Of a stretch of DNA of 64,000 nt, positions 12,348 to 23,663 are shown piece by piece (the first letter of the stretch is position 1; each line of letters begins with the position of its first letter). The stretch comes from Drosophila miranda. Lineage: Eukaryota > Arthropoda > Insecta > Diptera > Drosophilidae. Where the stretch lies: NCBI RefSeq assembly GCF_003369915.1, contig NC_046673.1, positions 914,001-978,000 of the forward strand, written 5' to 3'. Both the position numbers and the translations under genes were made by a program. Below the pieces are notes generated by a model. That model had not been told where the DNA came from, did no database searches, and saw only the letters and a list, made by a program, of their open reading frames with translations.

Positions 12348-13500
12348 AATGACTGTTTATGACAGTAGCTTAGCCTTAGAACAGCTTTAATTTTCTTGTT
12401 TTTGTTTTCGATTTTTCAAAAGAACAAATAAATTTCTATATTTTGGACCGACCTCTCTCGTCAACTGTTTGCACTATACTGAACTTAAAAAGTGCCGTGC
12501 TGTCGGATAGGTGTTTGGGAATTTGATGTTGTTGGAATATGGACTACTAGGTTCTGGAACGTTTCAATATGACTGTGAAAAGTCTCAGTCTGGAAGTTGT
12601 CCGATTGAACATGTCAGTGGAGCATTATTTTTCGTGCACGCACTTGAACGATATAGGAAACGGCATTTCAAATTTTCTTCATTAGCCTCGGAAAATATGA
12701 ACACTAATATTGTTAAAAGTTTTCCAGAAGAGCAATTGTCCTTAAGTACACAACGCAAGGGGTTTTTGACAACGGACAAACTGGAAGATGGGCCATAACA
12801 TAACATGTCTGGGTCAAAACAGAAGTGCAGCAGAAGGTGAGAGCACAGTGGAAGGATAAATGACACCAGACAAAATTAGCCGGCTTTGGGTTTAAAGTCC
12901 AGGCTGGGACGGTTCACCAGTTTTCATTCTTAGAATCCTTAGAACATCAGCTAAATCTTTCAGAACTCAACCCAGAACAGCCCAACCCCACACTGGTCCC
13001 AGGCATTTGCTCACGGGGTTGTAAGGCAAAACAGTGTTCGGAGGACTTTTCCAAACAGTCTTCAAAGAGAGAGAGGGCGGGGAAAAGGAACAGGCGAGTC
13101 AACAGAAGTCATATAAGGATACATTCAACCCCAAAAGAAGCTCGAAAAACAAAAACCGATAGGAAAATTCCACCCACACAACTAAGAGTTGGCCACGTAG
13201 ATTCATCTCGCATATGGCGGAGTGTTTTGAAGGCGCCAGAGCAGTCCCATCTCGTCAGTCACTCAGCCCCAAAGAGTGCGTTTGTTTTCTAGAGCATGAA
13301 GAATGAAACCCACTTAAATGGAATGAAATAAATGTTAAAAACTAAAATTTAACATAACGGAACAAGGGGAACAAAAAAAAGTGAATCAATGAGCATAAAA
13401 AAAGCACATTAAAACTATTTTCAAACGCCTAAAACCTATCACATCTGCAGTTAAAATATAAGTACAGTACATATATGTATGTTATTAGGGTTGGGCTTGT
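12348..13500. other. Noncoding flank of the minus-strand gene
   Basis: The first 150 bp are presumably promoter of the gene starting at 12347. Frames at 12511-12866 are short and conflicting. Nothing else is recognised. Confidence 0.4.
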
Positions 13501-13559
13501 TTGAATGGGCGAAAAAGAAAGGGTCGGAATCGAAGGTCTCAGGGCATGTGTAATTTCTT

Positions 13560-13735
13560 TTGGTATAAAACAGTATAATATAACTGTTCAGCCCGATTTG
13601 AGCACGTTTAGAGTTGCCGACTTGAGGTCAAAGTTGGAAAATACGATATTTGGCCAATGGTTCCTATTGCAGCTACATATACTATATATCGTTCTGATCG
13701 GATTGAATTTTTTTTTGTGATCTAGAATATTAAAA
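13560..13735 (+). repeat. Old INE-1-like repeat fragment
   Basis: Contains the block GGTCAAAGTTGGA...TTTGGCCAATGGTTCCTAT...CAGCTA...TATCG...TCGGATTGAAT. The same block recurs inverted at about 27850-28010 and in diverged direct form at 28080-28205. It is a different, older family from the SGM-IS-like HINEs. Confidence 0.6.
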
Positions 13736-13856
13736 TATAACCCAGGCCATGTAATATCAGTTCAATTGATTAATATTTAAGCCAACAATAAAAAGTCAAC
13801 ATTCAACTTTTCAGACTAATGTGCAATTACACGTGCAGAGTATTAATGTCAGAATG

Positions 13857-14011
13857 TCATAGTAATGAAGATTTTCAAAATGCTTTAAAAATATTAAGAC
13901 ACTTAAAAGTGGTTAATGATACAGCCGAACGTGCTTATGCAAGACTATAACCGAATACTAACCAAAAATGAAGATTAGTTTCAGAAGTTGATAAACGTCG
14001 CAAAAGCAAAT
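13857..14011 (+). pseudogene. Decayed coding relic with VVNDTAER motif
   Basis: One frame reads NEDFQNALKILRHLKVVNDTAERA, printed here in two parts as NEDFQNALKILRHL and KVVNDTAERA; after a one-base shift another frame reads MQDYNRILTKNED and then meets TAG. The pair resembles a protein segment (VVNDTAERxxxLIQDYNxxLTKNEE) found many times in arthropod genomes, usually in repeat-borne proteins of unknown function. Frameshifts and the stop make it a relic. Identification is from memory of the motif. Confidence 0.45.
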
Positions 14012-14078
14012 GCTAGTTATTCTTTTTAATGTATCAAATTTTTAATATAAATATACAAATATAGGGCAAATCCCCTTT

Positions 14079-14566
14079 CTACGAGCACTCCTCTTGACTT
14101 TTTCGGACACAGCGAGCTACTTTCCGTTTAAAGTCATGATAAGACTCTCGCCATTCTTTGGCGGCATCTACATTTGCTGCAGACTCATCGTTGGGATCAG
14201 CCAACATTGATATCACTGATATCAAGATAGTTTCCACTGTATGCACGAGTAACCAGCGCTCAGATGCTTTTTCGTATCCCCACTTATTATCTCCCGGCTC
14301 GTGTAAAATTGAAATGCAGACGTCTCCGTTTTTTCAATATTAGGGTGCCAAATTTTTGTGACGAGCTTCATTCGAGGTGGACGCAAAGGATATTCTTTGG
14401 GGAAATAAAGATGTGCTTTAAAAAAGCCTCCTTCATAAAGCGTATCAGGTGGACCAATTATTAGGACTTATTATTAGCGGAATGTATAATTTTCATGATA
14501 CACTGGATTCTTGTTTAGTTCAGCCAATTGTTTCTTTAAGAGTAAAGATGACTGAAGTTCAGACAT
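14079..14566 (-). pseudogene. Broken copy of a UBE2G1/Ubc87F-type E2 enzyme
   Basis: On the minus strand the start MSELQSSLLLKKQLAELNKN is the N-terminus of the UBE2G1-class ubiquitin-conjugating enzyme. After NPV about 20 codons are lost or scrambled and three stop codons appear. The frame resumes with [23 protein letters not shown] and WHPNIEK, shifts by one lost A in a run of six A, and resumes with [12 protein letters not shown] (the catalytic Cys is still there), SMLADPNDES and KVARCVRKSQEE before a TAG. No introns are visible, which fits a retrocopy, though no poly-A tail is clear. Not functional as an enzyme. The parent gene is not in this window. Confidence 0.85.
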
Positions 14567-14705
14567 ATTAAGTTTGTATCTATTATATTTCTCTAAAATA
14601 ACGCACGCCTAATTTATACAAATTAAAATTTTTTTCTTAAACGCAGAGTCACCAAAAAAAACAAATACATATGTGAAGACCGATAAGAAAGAATTTTTGT
14701 TCTTG

Positions 14706-15591
14706 TGAGGAACCGCGGTTCCCACAGGCCGAATTCGACCAAAGCATAGCCGGATAAAGGCGGTGGGACGGTCGGATAAAGGCTGATGGCTGGCTGGATA
14801 AGGCGAAGGTCAGCCCAGATACCCACGGATATCCGGATGCGGCGAAGAGGCCAAGGGCCCCGAGAGGAGAAGTGTCCCGCTCTCGGAGAGAGAGAAACGC
14901 GAGAGGCAGAGGAGACGGCGGGATCGGGCCGGCAGCGATCCGACGCATGACCAAATATGGGCATGGGATCACGCCACCGGCCAGGCCCCGTTACGAAGGC
15001 CGTGGAAACCAGGAGACGGCGATGGAAAACTACCAACGCCGAGCCGGGGCCCGTCAAGGGGCTATAAAAGGAGGCTGCGGCGACGAAGCGGGTCTCTTTT
15101 TCCGTGGAGAAGTGATCGCGCGCGCACGTTGAAACCCCGCCGAAACGTAAGAGTGATACCCGGTACGGTTCGAAGAAGTGCAGTGAAGTGAATAGCAACA
15201 GGAAGACAGGCCCCGCCTGCCCCCAGAGTGAGTCTAAGTTAAGAGGTGATCCACAGTTGCCGGCGGAAGCTAAGAGGGGAGTGCGAGACGTAGAGTGCGG
15301 ATTTGCGTGGCGGGCCAAAGCAATAGCGGAGGTCAAACTGCCCCAATCATTAGCCTCAACGCTGCCACACCCGAGGAGAGCCCACGCGTGGTGGAGATCC
15401 ATAGATAAGCTGAATTGTAGCATCTAGCCCTAAGCCCTAATATAATTACGAATAAAGAGAAATTCGATTAAAGAAAAGGAAGATCTTATCATTTGTCGTT
15501 GGGGGCAACAATAAAAATACGTTGCGACGAATCGGCCGACCGCTGAGCGAGCCCAGCAAACTCAAGCGAACCAAGAAGCTGGTTCGTTACA
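14706..15591 (+). mobile_element. LTR of the Gypsy element, plus orientation
   Basis: 886 bp, starting TGAGGAACC and ending GTTACA. It has a TATA box (TATAAAAG, 15063-15070) and AATAAA at 15451-15456. Sequence matches, in inverse orientation, the LTRs at 25809-27814 and 31500-33505. This copy carries no HINE insertion. It is followed by ACTG, the first bases of the primer-site region, then poly-T, so it is not a clean solo LTR. No short target duplication was seen around it. Confidence 0.85.
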
Positions 15592-15595
15592 ACTG

Positions 15596-15621
15596 TTTTT
15601 TTTTTTTTTTTTTTTTTTTTT
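15596..15621 (-). repeat. 26-nt poly-T (poly-A on minus strand)
   Basis: Uninterrupted T run directly after LTR-ACTG. Read on the minus strand it is a poly-A tail attached to the Gln-rich coding remnant at 15622-16783. Confidence 0.9.
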
Positions 15622-15908
15622 GAGGTCGTGGGGGCGGGTTTGGGGTCCCTCCTCCGCGGGTCCCTGTTGTTGCTGCCGCGTGGACTCTCCTCCCACACCC
15701 GGGCGCCGGCCTCTGGCTGGGCTTCGCTCGGGGCGGGCCCCGAGGCCCACGTGATGTGCAGGGTCTGGTGGTGCCACACCATCCCCTGGCGCACGGCGGT
15801 CCGCACCTCCTGCGATACGTACGGTCCCATTACGGCCGCCTCCGGTCCCCTCCACTGTGGTTGCTGCTGCCACTGCTCCTGCCCCTGCTGCTGGTGATGC
15901 GGCTGCTA

Positions 15909-15941
<33 letters not shown>

Positions 15942-16783
15942 GTGCTGCTGCTGCTGCTGCTGCTGGTGCTGCTCCTCCTCGGCCTGCGGCTGCCGCCTCT
16001 CGAGGCCCTCGTCATCCTCGGCCGGTGGCGTAGGCTGCCACAGCTCGCCCTCCTCCTCCTCGGCCTGCTGCAGCCGCCGCTGCCACTCGGCCTCGGGGTT
16101 CGTAGCCTGCTTGCCCGTGGCCTGGGGCTGCGTTCCCTCGGTCTCCGCCTCGTCGGTCCGGGGCTGCATCGGCGACAGCACCACCCGGAATGGTGGGGGT
16201 GGCGGCGCCTCGTCGCTCTCTTGGCCGTGCTCCTCCGTACTGGCGGCTCTTTCCGCCTGTCGCCGCCGCGCCTCCATCCGCTCGTCCCTCCGCCGCCTGA
16301 TCGCCCGCGCCCTCTCCAGCACTCGGTGCATCCGGCGCTTCTCCTCCGGCGTCGCCTCCTGAAATCTCCGCCTCACCGCCTCGATTTTGTCGCGCAGGGT
16401 CAGCGGCCTTCCATTCCTCGTCTCCGGCTCCGCCCCTTGCTGCCGTCTCCACCTGGCCTTCTCTTGAGCGGTTGGCGCGCGCGGGCCGTCGGTGCATCGT
16501 CGCCCTCCTCGGCGCCCTCATCCGATGACACCGTCGGCGACACCGAGTCGTGCCCCGATGGCGCCGGTGACACCAACGGCGAGGCCAGCAGCTGAAGGAA
16601 CTGGGAGCCATCGCACCAATCCTCCTCGTCGCTACGCGAGAGCAAAGACGCCCGTCGCTGACGAGAAGTACCGGCGCGATAGCCCCCTTCTCCCACGATC
16701 GCCTGTTGCTCCTCCAGGAAGGCCCTAATATCCTCCATCTTCTTCCTGCCATCCTCGTGGTTGAGCCCGCGTTTCATCTCCAT
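15622..16783 (-). pseudogene. Gln/Arg-rich mobile-element ORF remnant
   Basis: Minus strand, GC-rich, in two overlapping frames. The first (from 16783: MEMKRGLNHEDG, EEDWCDGSQFLQLLAS) ends at 16400. A second frame continues through RRRFQEATPEEKRRMHRVLERAR, shown in part as RRRFQEATPEEKRRM, then a PPPPP run and a long Gln/His tract near 15910-15960. There a TAG interrupts a CAG run; beyond it the frame continues (GPYVSQEVRTAVRQGMVWHH) and runs straight into poly-A with no 3' UTR. Family not recognised. It sits where a third ORF after pol, or an unrelated poly-A retroelement, could lie. Confidence 0.5.
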
Positions 16784-17079
16784 CTTTTATTCTTGCTACT
16801 TTTTCTTGCGTTCTTTCTGGTGATAATTACCTTCAAGTGTTCGTTGTTCCGTTTTCCACCCGCCTATATACACGCGTTGCATTACCAATCGTTCCCTCTA
16901 CCGGTGCCGGTGCTCCGTGTTTCGGTCTCTCTTGCCTGGTTCTAACGGTTGTTGCGTTTGTACTCATGGCCCTCAGCCTCGTCTCTCTGCCGGCCGCGCT
17001 CTCTAACGGCATCTTTGCCCTGGTTGTGTGAGTGCCGTCGCGCTCTCCGCTCTCTATCCGATTTCGCCTTATCCCTTTT
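16784..17079 (-). other. Flank of the Gln-rich remnant
   Basis: Minus-strand sequence upstream of the remnant, with a small frame of about 45 codons starting MSTNATTVRTRQ. Probably part of the same mobile element, interrupted by HINE 1. Confidence 0.35.
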
Positions 17080-18310
17080 TATACCCGATACTCAAAATGA
17101 GTACTGGGGTATATTAGATTTGTGGTAAAAGCGGATGTGTGTAACGTCCAGAAGGAATCGTTTCCGACCCCATAAAGTATATATATTCTTGATCAGCATC
17201 GATTGAGCCCTGTCTGTCTGTCCGTCCGTCCGTCTGTCCGTCTGTCCGTCCCCTTCAGCGCCTAGTGCTCAAAGACTATAAGAGCTAGAGCAACGATGTT
17301 TTGGATCCAGACTTCTGTGATATGTCACTGCTACAAAAATATTTCAAAACTTCGCCCCGCCCACTTCCGCCCCCACAAAGGACGAAAATCTGTGGCATCC
17401 ACAATTTTATAGATATGAGAAAACCAAAAACGTAGAATTGTAGAGAATGACCATATCTTTAAGACTGCGGAATCTGAATTGGATCGTATTATTATTATAG
17501 CCAGCATCAAGAAAACAATTTCATTTTTTCTCGCCCTGTCTCTCTCTAACACACACGTAGCATAGGCGGCTTTGCTTAGAGTAAAACATTAGCGCCTAGA
17601 TTAGACTACAAAAGCTAGAGCAACCAAATTTGGTATCCACACTCCTAATATATCGGACCGAGACGAGATTGTTTCAAAATTTCGCCACACCCCCTTCAGC
17701 CCCCGCAAAGGACGAAAATCTGGGGATATTCAAAAATCTCAGAGACTATTAAGGCTAGAGTAACCAAATTTGGTATTCGCACTCCAGTTAGACCTTACTA
17801 TAAAACGTGTATCTCAAAATTTCGCCACACCCCCTTCCGCCCACACAAAGGACGAAAATCTGTTGCATCCACAAATCTCAGAGACTATTAAGGCTAGAGT
17901 AACCAAATTTGGTATCCGCACTTCTGTTAGATCTCACTATAAAACGTATATCTCAGAATTTCGCCCCACCCTTTTCCGCCCCCACAAAGGACGAAAATCT
18001 GTTGCATACACAATATTGCACATTCGAGAAAACTAAAAACGCAGAATCATAGATAATGACCATATCTATCAGATTGCTGAATCTGGATCAGATCAGATCA
18101 TTTTTATAGCCAATAGGAACAAATCAATTTGCACTGGCTACGCAGCCCCCGAAGTCACGATCAGACTGATTCTCTGTCTCTCTCGCACGCACTCCTTGTC
18201 GTGTCGTTTAATATTAGCGGCGTCTGCCGGAGGAGAGCCATACTGACTTAGTATCGGGTATAACTGTAGAATTGCGTTCTCCGCAGCAACTCACAACGTT
18301 CCCCCTCGTT
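17080..18310 (+). mobile_element. HINE 1 (SGM-IS/ISY-like, DINE-1 group), long form
   Basis: Nonautonomous Helentron-associated element. Starts TATACCCGATACTC, has the INE-1-like block (TTTCCGACCCCATAAAGTATATATA, cited as TTTCCGACCCCATAAAG), a GTCTGTCCGTCC microsatellite, an inverted subterminal repeat (AGTATCGGGTATA), a 3' hairpin and the end CCCCCTCGTT. This copy is 1,231 bp and has four internal TTCCGCCC...AAAGGACGAAAATCTG units rather than three. Confidence 0.9.
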
Positions 18311-18908
18311 TTTGTTTATTTTAATTGCTATTTAATGGATTAATGGATTGCTAATTATTTATTTTTATTTGTTATGTAAATTGCTATTTATTCTTACATG
18401 CCACCGCCGACCTGTCTTCTTCATCCCGTGCTGCTCGGACCCTCCTTGGCCTGGGTGAGTTCTCCCGACCCGGATGACTTTTACTCAACCCTTTCTCCCT
18501 TTCCAGCTCGCCCTCTGCCCTCAATGCGGGCCGCTTGCCGCGATTCCGCTCGTGAACAATGGGTCCTCCGACCCTCCGCCCGGGCTGGAATCTTGGGCTC
18601 ACATCCCAGGGCAACTCCTATGCGCCACCGGCCGGACTCTTTTGACAGGTGTCTCCCTTACACAGTGGCTCGGACCCGAGGATCATCCGACTCCTCGCCC
18701 GGTAGTCCACGCATGAGCGGCACCCGTCGTTCCGGCCCGACGCTCGTAGTTGCCCCGTGAGTCCGCGTTGAGGCGTGAGCCTGGCCCCTGGGTTTTTCCT
18801 GGTCATCCGCTGTCTGAGATTACACTCCCCGACCCTGGATTCGCCTCCCAGCTTTGGGTGACGCGTTTCCTGTTCAGGTTTGCTGAGCTTTTCCTCTTCT
18901 CGTTTTAT
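18311..18908 (-). other. Mobile-element remnant between HINEs 1 and 2
   Basis: Minus strand shows GC-rich coding-like sequence (DTCQKSPAGGA, then PWDVSPRFQPGRRVGG to SAVACKNK) followed by an A/T-rich tail with AATAAA. It directly continues the pol side of the Gypsy element beyond HINE 2, so it is probably its 3' region. No env or other domain is recognisable. Confidence 0.4.
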
Positions 18909-20031
18909 TATACCCGATACTCAAAATGAGTATTGGGGTATATTAGATTTGTGGTAAAAGTGGATGTGTGTAACGTCCAGAAGGAATCGTTTCCGACCCC
19001 ATAAAGTATATATATTTTTGATCAGCATCAATAGCCGAGTCGATTGAGCCATGTCTGTCTGTCCGTCTGTCCGTCCGTCCGTCTGTCCGTCTGTCCGTCC
19101 GTCCGTCCCATTCAGCGCCTAGTGCTCAAAGACTATAAGAGCTAGAGCAACGATGTTTTGGATCCAGACTTCTGTGATATGTCACTGCAACAAGAATATT
19201 TCAAAACTTTGCCCCGCCCACTTCCGCCCCCACAAAGAGCGAAAATCTGTGGCATCCACAATTTCGACGATACGAGAAAACTAAAAACGCAGAATCGTAG
19301 AAGATGACTATATGTTCTAGATCGTAAAATCTCAATCAGATCGTATAATTATTATAGCCAGAATCAAGAAAACAATTTCATTCTTTCTCGCTCTGTCTCT
19401 CTCTAACACACAGGTTTCATGGTCGGTTTCGCCAATTGCAAAATATGAGTTCAAGGATCTCAGAACCTATAAGAGCCAGAGCAACCAAATTTGGTATCTA
19501 CACTCCTGTGATATCGGACCTTGACCATTTTGTGTCAAAATTTCGCCACACCCCCTTCCGCCCCCGCAAAGGACGAAAATCTGGGGCATCCACAAATCTC
19601 AGAGACTATTAAGGCTAGAGTTACCAAATTTGGTACACACACTCCTTTAAGATGTCACTATAAAACGTATATCTCAAAATTTCGCCCCACGCTCTTCCGC
19701 CCCCACAAAGGACGAAAATCTGTTGCATCCACAATATTGAGGATACGAGAAAACTAAAAACGCAGAATCATAAATAATGATCATATCTATCAGATTGCTG
19801 AATCTGGATCAGATTAGATCATTTTTATAGCCAAAAGGAACAAATCAATTTGCACTGGCTACGCAGCCCCCGACGTCACGATCAGACTGATTTTCTGTCT
19901 CTCTCGCACGCACTCTTTGTCGTGTCGTTTAATATTAGCGGCGTCTGCCGGAGGAGAGCCATACTGACTTAGTATCGGGTATAACTGTAGAGTTGCGGTG
20001 TCCGCAGTAACTCACAACGTTCCCCCTCGTT
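18909..20031 (+). mobile_element. HINE 2
   Basis: Full-length, 1,123 bp, three internal units. Inserted 75 bp beyond the pol stop codon of the Gypsy element. Confidence 0.9.
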
Positions 20032-20105
20032 TTCCTTTCTTCTTGCACTCTACCGTTCCTGGGCCTGCGTGACCCTTTAGGGCGACCTATTACAGCCATT
20101 CTCCT

Positions 20106-22513
20106 TCACCCCTGTGTCTCTCGCTCCTCGGTTTGGGGTTTCAGATCTCGTATGTGTGCCGTTCTCTTCTTCCTGTCGCCCTCCTTTCTTAGGTTGCAGA
20201 TAACCGGGGATATAAAGTCCGCTATCTGGTATGGCCCATCGTACCTTGGTGCCAGCTTCGCGGCGAATCCCTCCGCTGCATTGGAAAGGTGGTGCTGTTT
20301 GGCCCACACGACCTCTCCCACTTTGGGTCTCCACGGTCTTCTTCTCAGGTTGTAATGCCTGGCCTGATCCTGGGCTGCCCTTTCCAAGTTGCGTCGAACC
20401 AACTGAAACAGCTCCTTTAATTTCTTCGCATTTTCATCCGGCGTCTCTGTGCCTTGTCCCGTGCCTACCGTCTCCTCGTCATATAGGGCCTTTGGCAGCC
20501 GGGGTTCCCTTCCTTGCACCACGAACGCCGGTGAATATCCCGTTGTATCCGACACTCCCGAATTCATGGCCAGCATTAGCTCCGGCCATTTTTCGTCCCA
20601 ACACCTTTGATCACCCTCGGTGAACTGAGCTATCATGGTCTTTACCGTTCTGTTCGTTCGATCTGTCGGATTCTCTTGCGGCGTATATGGCGCCGTAAAC
20701 TGGTGGCGAACTCCTAGCTGCTCCAGGAATCTTGTAAATGCCCTGCTTGCAAACTGCACCCCATTGTCCGTAATGAAGACTTTGGGCGCCCCAAAACGGG
20801 CTATTATGCGCTCTCGACAGGCCTTTATTAGTGCCTCTGCTGTGGCCTTCCTCAGCGGCACCAACTCGGTCCACTTGGAGAATCGATCCACCAGCACCAA
20901 CAGCATCGAGTTCCCATGTTTCGACCTCGGCAGAGGACCCACAAAGTCGGCGCATACCGTTGCCCATGGTTCTTCCGGCACCTGTGTCAACATTTCTCCT
21001 GCCGCTTGTAGCTGACTTGGCTTAAAACGAAGACATAGTTCGCACTTCCGCACGTAGGCCCTCACGTCCCTGTACATCCCTGGCCAGTAATATCTTGCCG
21101 CCACCCGTGCCGCGGTTCTCCTTCCGCCGGCGTGGCCTGCTTCCGGGCTATCGTGGCTTTCCTTTAAAACCCTTTCTCGGGCATATTTCGGCACACATAA
21201 CTTCCACGAGGCGACTTCTTCGCTCCCTGCCCGGTGAGGAATGTGCCGGTACAAGTTTCCCCCCTTCTCCACATAGTCGGGGTACTTCGGGGATTCTTTT
21301 CTGATCTTTTCTACCATGCCCTCTAACCACTTGCAGGGCGGCTCGCCTACTGGTTGTGTTCCCTCCTCATTTCTTATCCGACGGCCTCGCTCCTCCACCG
21401 GTTGTCGGGAGAGTGCGTCGGCTACCACGTTGAGCTGTCCTTTCCTGTACGCGACTTCAAAGTCGTACTGCTGTAGCTCTAATGCCCATCTCGCCACTCT
21501 TCCCGACGGACTTTCTATGCTATTTAGCCATTTCAGAGCCATGTGGTCCGTGACCACCTTGAAGCGATATCCTTCCAAGTATGGCCTCAACCGGCGGATG
21601 GCCCATACAATGGCCAGACATTCTTTCTCGGTCGCCGAATAGTTCCTTTCGGGTCCATTTAGCGTCCTGCTAGCATATGATATTACCCGTTCGCCCCTTT
21701 CCGTCTCCTGCGTGAGAATCGCACCCAGCCCGTAATCACTGGCGTCTGTCTGCAGAATGAACTTCTTCGAGAAGTCGGGGCACGCCAGCACGGGGTCCGC
21801 CACTAGTCGTCTTTTCACCTCCTCGAACGCTTCTTGCCGTTCTTGTGTCCAGACCCATTCCGTCTTCTTCTTGAGGAGCCCGGTCAGGGGCTGCACGAGG
21901 GTGGCGAAGTCGGGCACGAACCTCCGGTACCATGAGGCCACTCCCAAGTACTGTCTCAGCTCCTTGACATTTGTCGGCGGTTTCAGTTCGGCTATGGCTG
22001 CGACTTTCTCGGGGTCTGTACATATCCCCTCGCCGGTCACCTTGTGGCCCAGATACCGCAGCTCTTTCCTAAAGAACTCGCACTTGTCTGCGTTCAGCCG
22101 CAGGTTAGCCAAGCGCAGCCGTCGAAACACCTCTTCCAGGTTTCTTCGGTGTTCTTCCTCTGTTCGCCCGATGACCACTATGTCATCCTGGTACGCGAAC
22201 GCGTGCGGCATCATTTCTGGCCCAATCACTTGGTCTAACGCCCGTTGAAAGGTGGCCGACGCGGAGTGTAACCCAAGCGGCATCACCTTCCATTGGTATA
22301 GCCCAATTCCGGGCACCGTGAACGCCGTGATCGGCCGGCTGCTCTCGGCCAGGGGGATCTGCCAATATCCATCCTTCAGATCTAGGCTACTTATGAATTT
22401 CGCTTCCCGCAGTTGATCGAGGATGTAATCGATCCTGGGCATTGGGTACGCGTCCTTTACTGATCTCGCGTTAACTTGACGAAAGTCCACGCACAATCTC
22501 CATTTGCCATTTT
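20106..22513 (-). CDS. Gypsy Pol: RT core, RNase H and integrase (5' part cut by HINE 3)
   Basis: About 802 element-derived codons. Reverse transcriptase: DFRQVN at 15-20, LDLKDGYW near 49-56, YQDD at 113-116. RNase H: TDAS (D262), E302, D328, D371. Integrase: H459/H466 and C496/C499 zinc pair, then D528, D588 and, where relatives have the third acidic residue as Glu, an Asp (623) in NPTDRTNR. A C-terminal stretch (HYNLRRRPWRPKVGEVV) follows. The frame is uninterrupted, but its N-terminal RT part lies on the far side of HINE 3 and the apparent start MSIGYK is HINE sequence. Belongs to Ty3/Gypsy; the tRNA-Lys primer site suggests affinity to Osvaldo/Ulysses-type elements (inference). Confidence 0.9.
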
Positions 22514-23663
22514 TATACCCGATACTCAAAATGAGTATTGGGGTATATTAGATTTGTGGTAAAAGTGGATGTGTGTAATGTCCAGAAGGAATCGTTTCCG
22601 ACCCCATAAAGTATATATATTCTTGATCAGCATCAATAGCCGAGTCGATTGAGCCCTGTCTGTCTGTCCGTCCGTCCGTCCGTCCGTCCGTCTGTCCGTC
22701 CGTCCGTCCGTCCGTCCGTCCGTCCGTCCGTCCGTCCGTCCCCTTCAGCGCCTAGTGCTCAAAGACTATAAGAGCTAGAGCAACGATGTTTTGGATCCAG
22801 ACTTCTGTGATATGTCACTGCTACAAAAATATTTCAAAACTTCGCCCCGCCCACTTCCGCCCCCACAAAGGACGAAAATCTGTGGCATCCACATTTTTAA
22901 AGATACGATAAAACGAAAAACGCAGAATCGGTGAGGATGACCATATCTTCTACAGTGCAAAATCTGAACCAGATCGTATAATGATTATAGCCAGAATCAA
23001 GAAAACAATTTCATTCTTTCTCGCTCTGTCTCTCTCTAACACACAGGTTTCATGGTCGGTATTGTCAATTGCAAAATATGAGTTCAAGGATCTCAGAACC
23101 TATAAGAGCCAGAGCAACCAAATTTGGTATCCACACTCCTGTGATATCGGACCTTGACCGTTTCGTGTCCAAATTTCGCCACACCCCCTTCCGCCCCCGC
23201 AAAGGACGAAAATCTGGGGCATCCACAAATCTCAGAGACTATTAAAGCTAGAGTAACCAAATTTGGTATCCGCACTTCTGTTAGATCTCACTACAAAACG
23301 TATATCTCAGAATTTCGCCCCACCCCCTTCCGCCCCCACAAAAGACGAAAATCTGTTGCATCCACAATATTGCACATTCGAGAAAACTAAAAACGCAGAA
23401 TCATAGATAATGACCATATCTATCAGACTGCTGAATCTGGATCAGATCAGATCATTTTTATAGCCAATAGGAACAAATCAATTTGCAGTGGCTACGCAGC
23501 GCCCGACGTCACGCTCAGACTGATTTTCTGTCTCTCTCGCACGCACTCTTTGTCGTGTGGTTCAATATTAGCGGCGTCTGCCGGAGGAGAGCCATACTGA
23601 CTTAGTATCGGGTATAACTGTAGAGTTGCGGTGTCCGCAGCAACTCACAACGTTCCCCTCGTT
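22514..23663 (+). mobile_element. HINE 3, inside pol
   Basis: Inserted between codons MVKK and NGKWRLC of the RT, with a long CCGT microsatellite. Its 3' end lacks one C (CCCC rather than CCCCC before TCGTT). It is the left partner in the 5.69 kb duplication. Confidence 0.9.

Noticed and set aside
14623..15423. 266-codon minus frame across the left LTR, and its equivalents at 27322-27867 and 33013-33558
   Set aside because: Lies within LTR sequence antisense to its promoter; no protein family and no reason for translation.
15756..16595. 279-codon Leu-rich plus frame
   Set aside because: Mirror of the GC-rich Gln/Arg-rich minus-strand ORF; Leu runs come from CTG, the complement of CAG.
17210..17250. 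GTCTGTCCGTCC repeats as a possible CRISPR or satellite array
   Set aside because: They are the internal microsatellite of the HINE element, also present in INE-1; no spacer structure.
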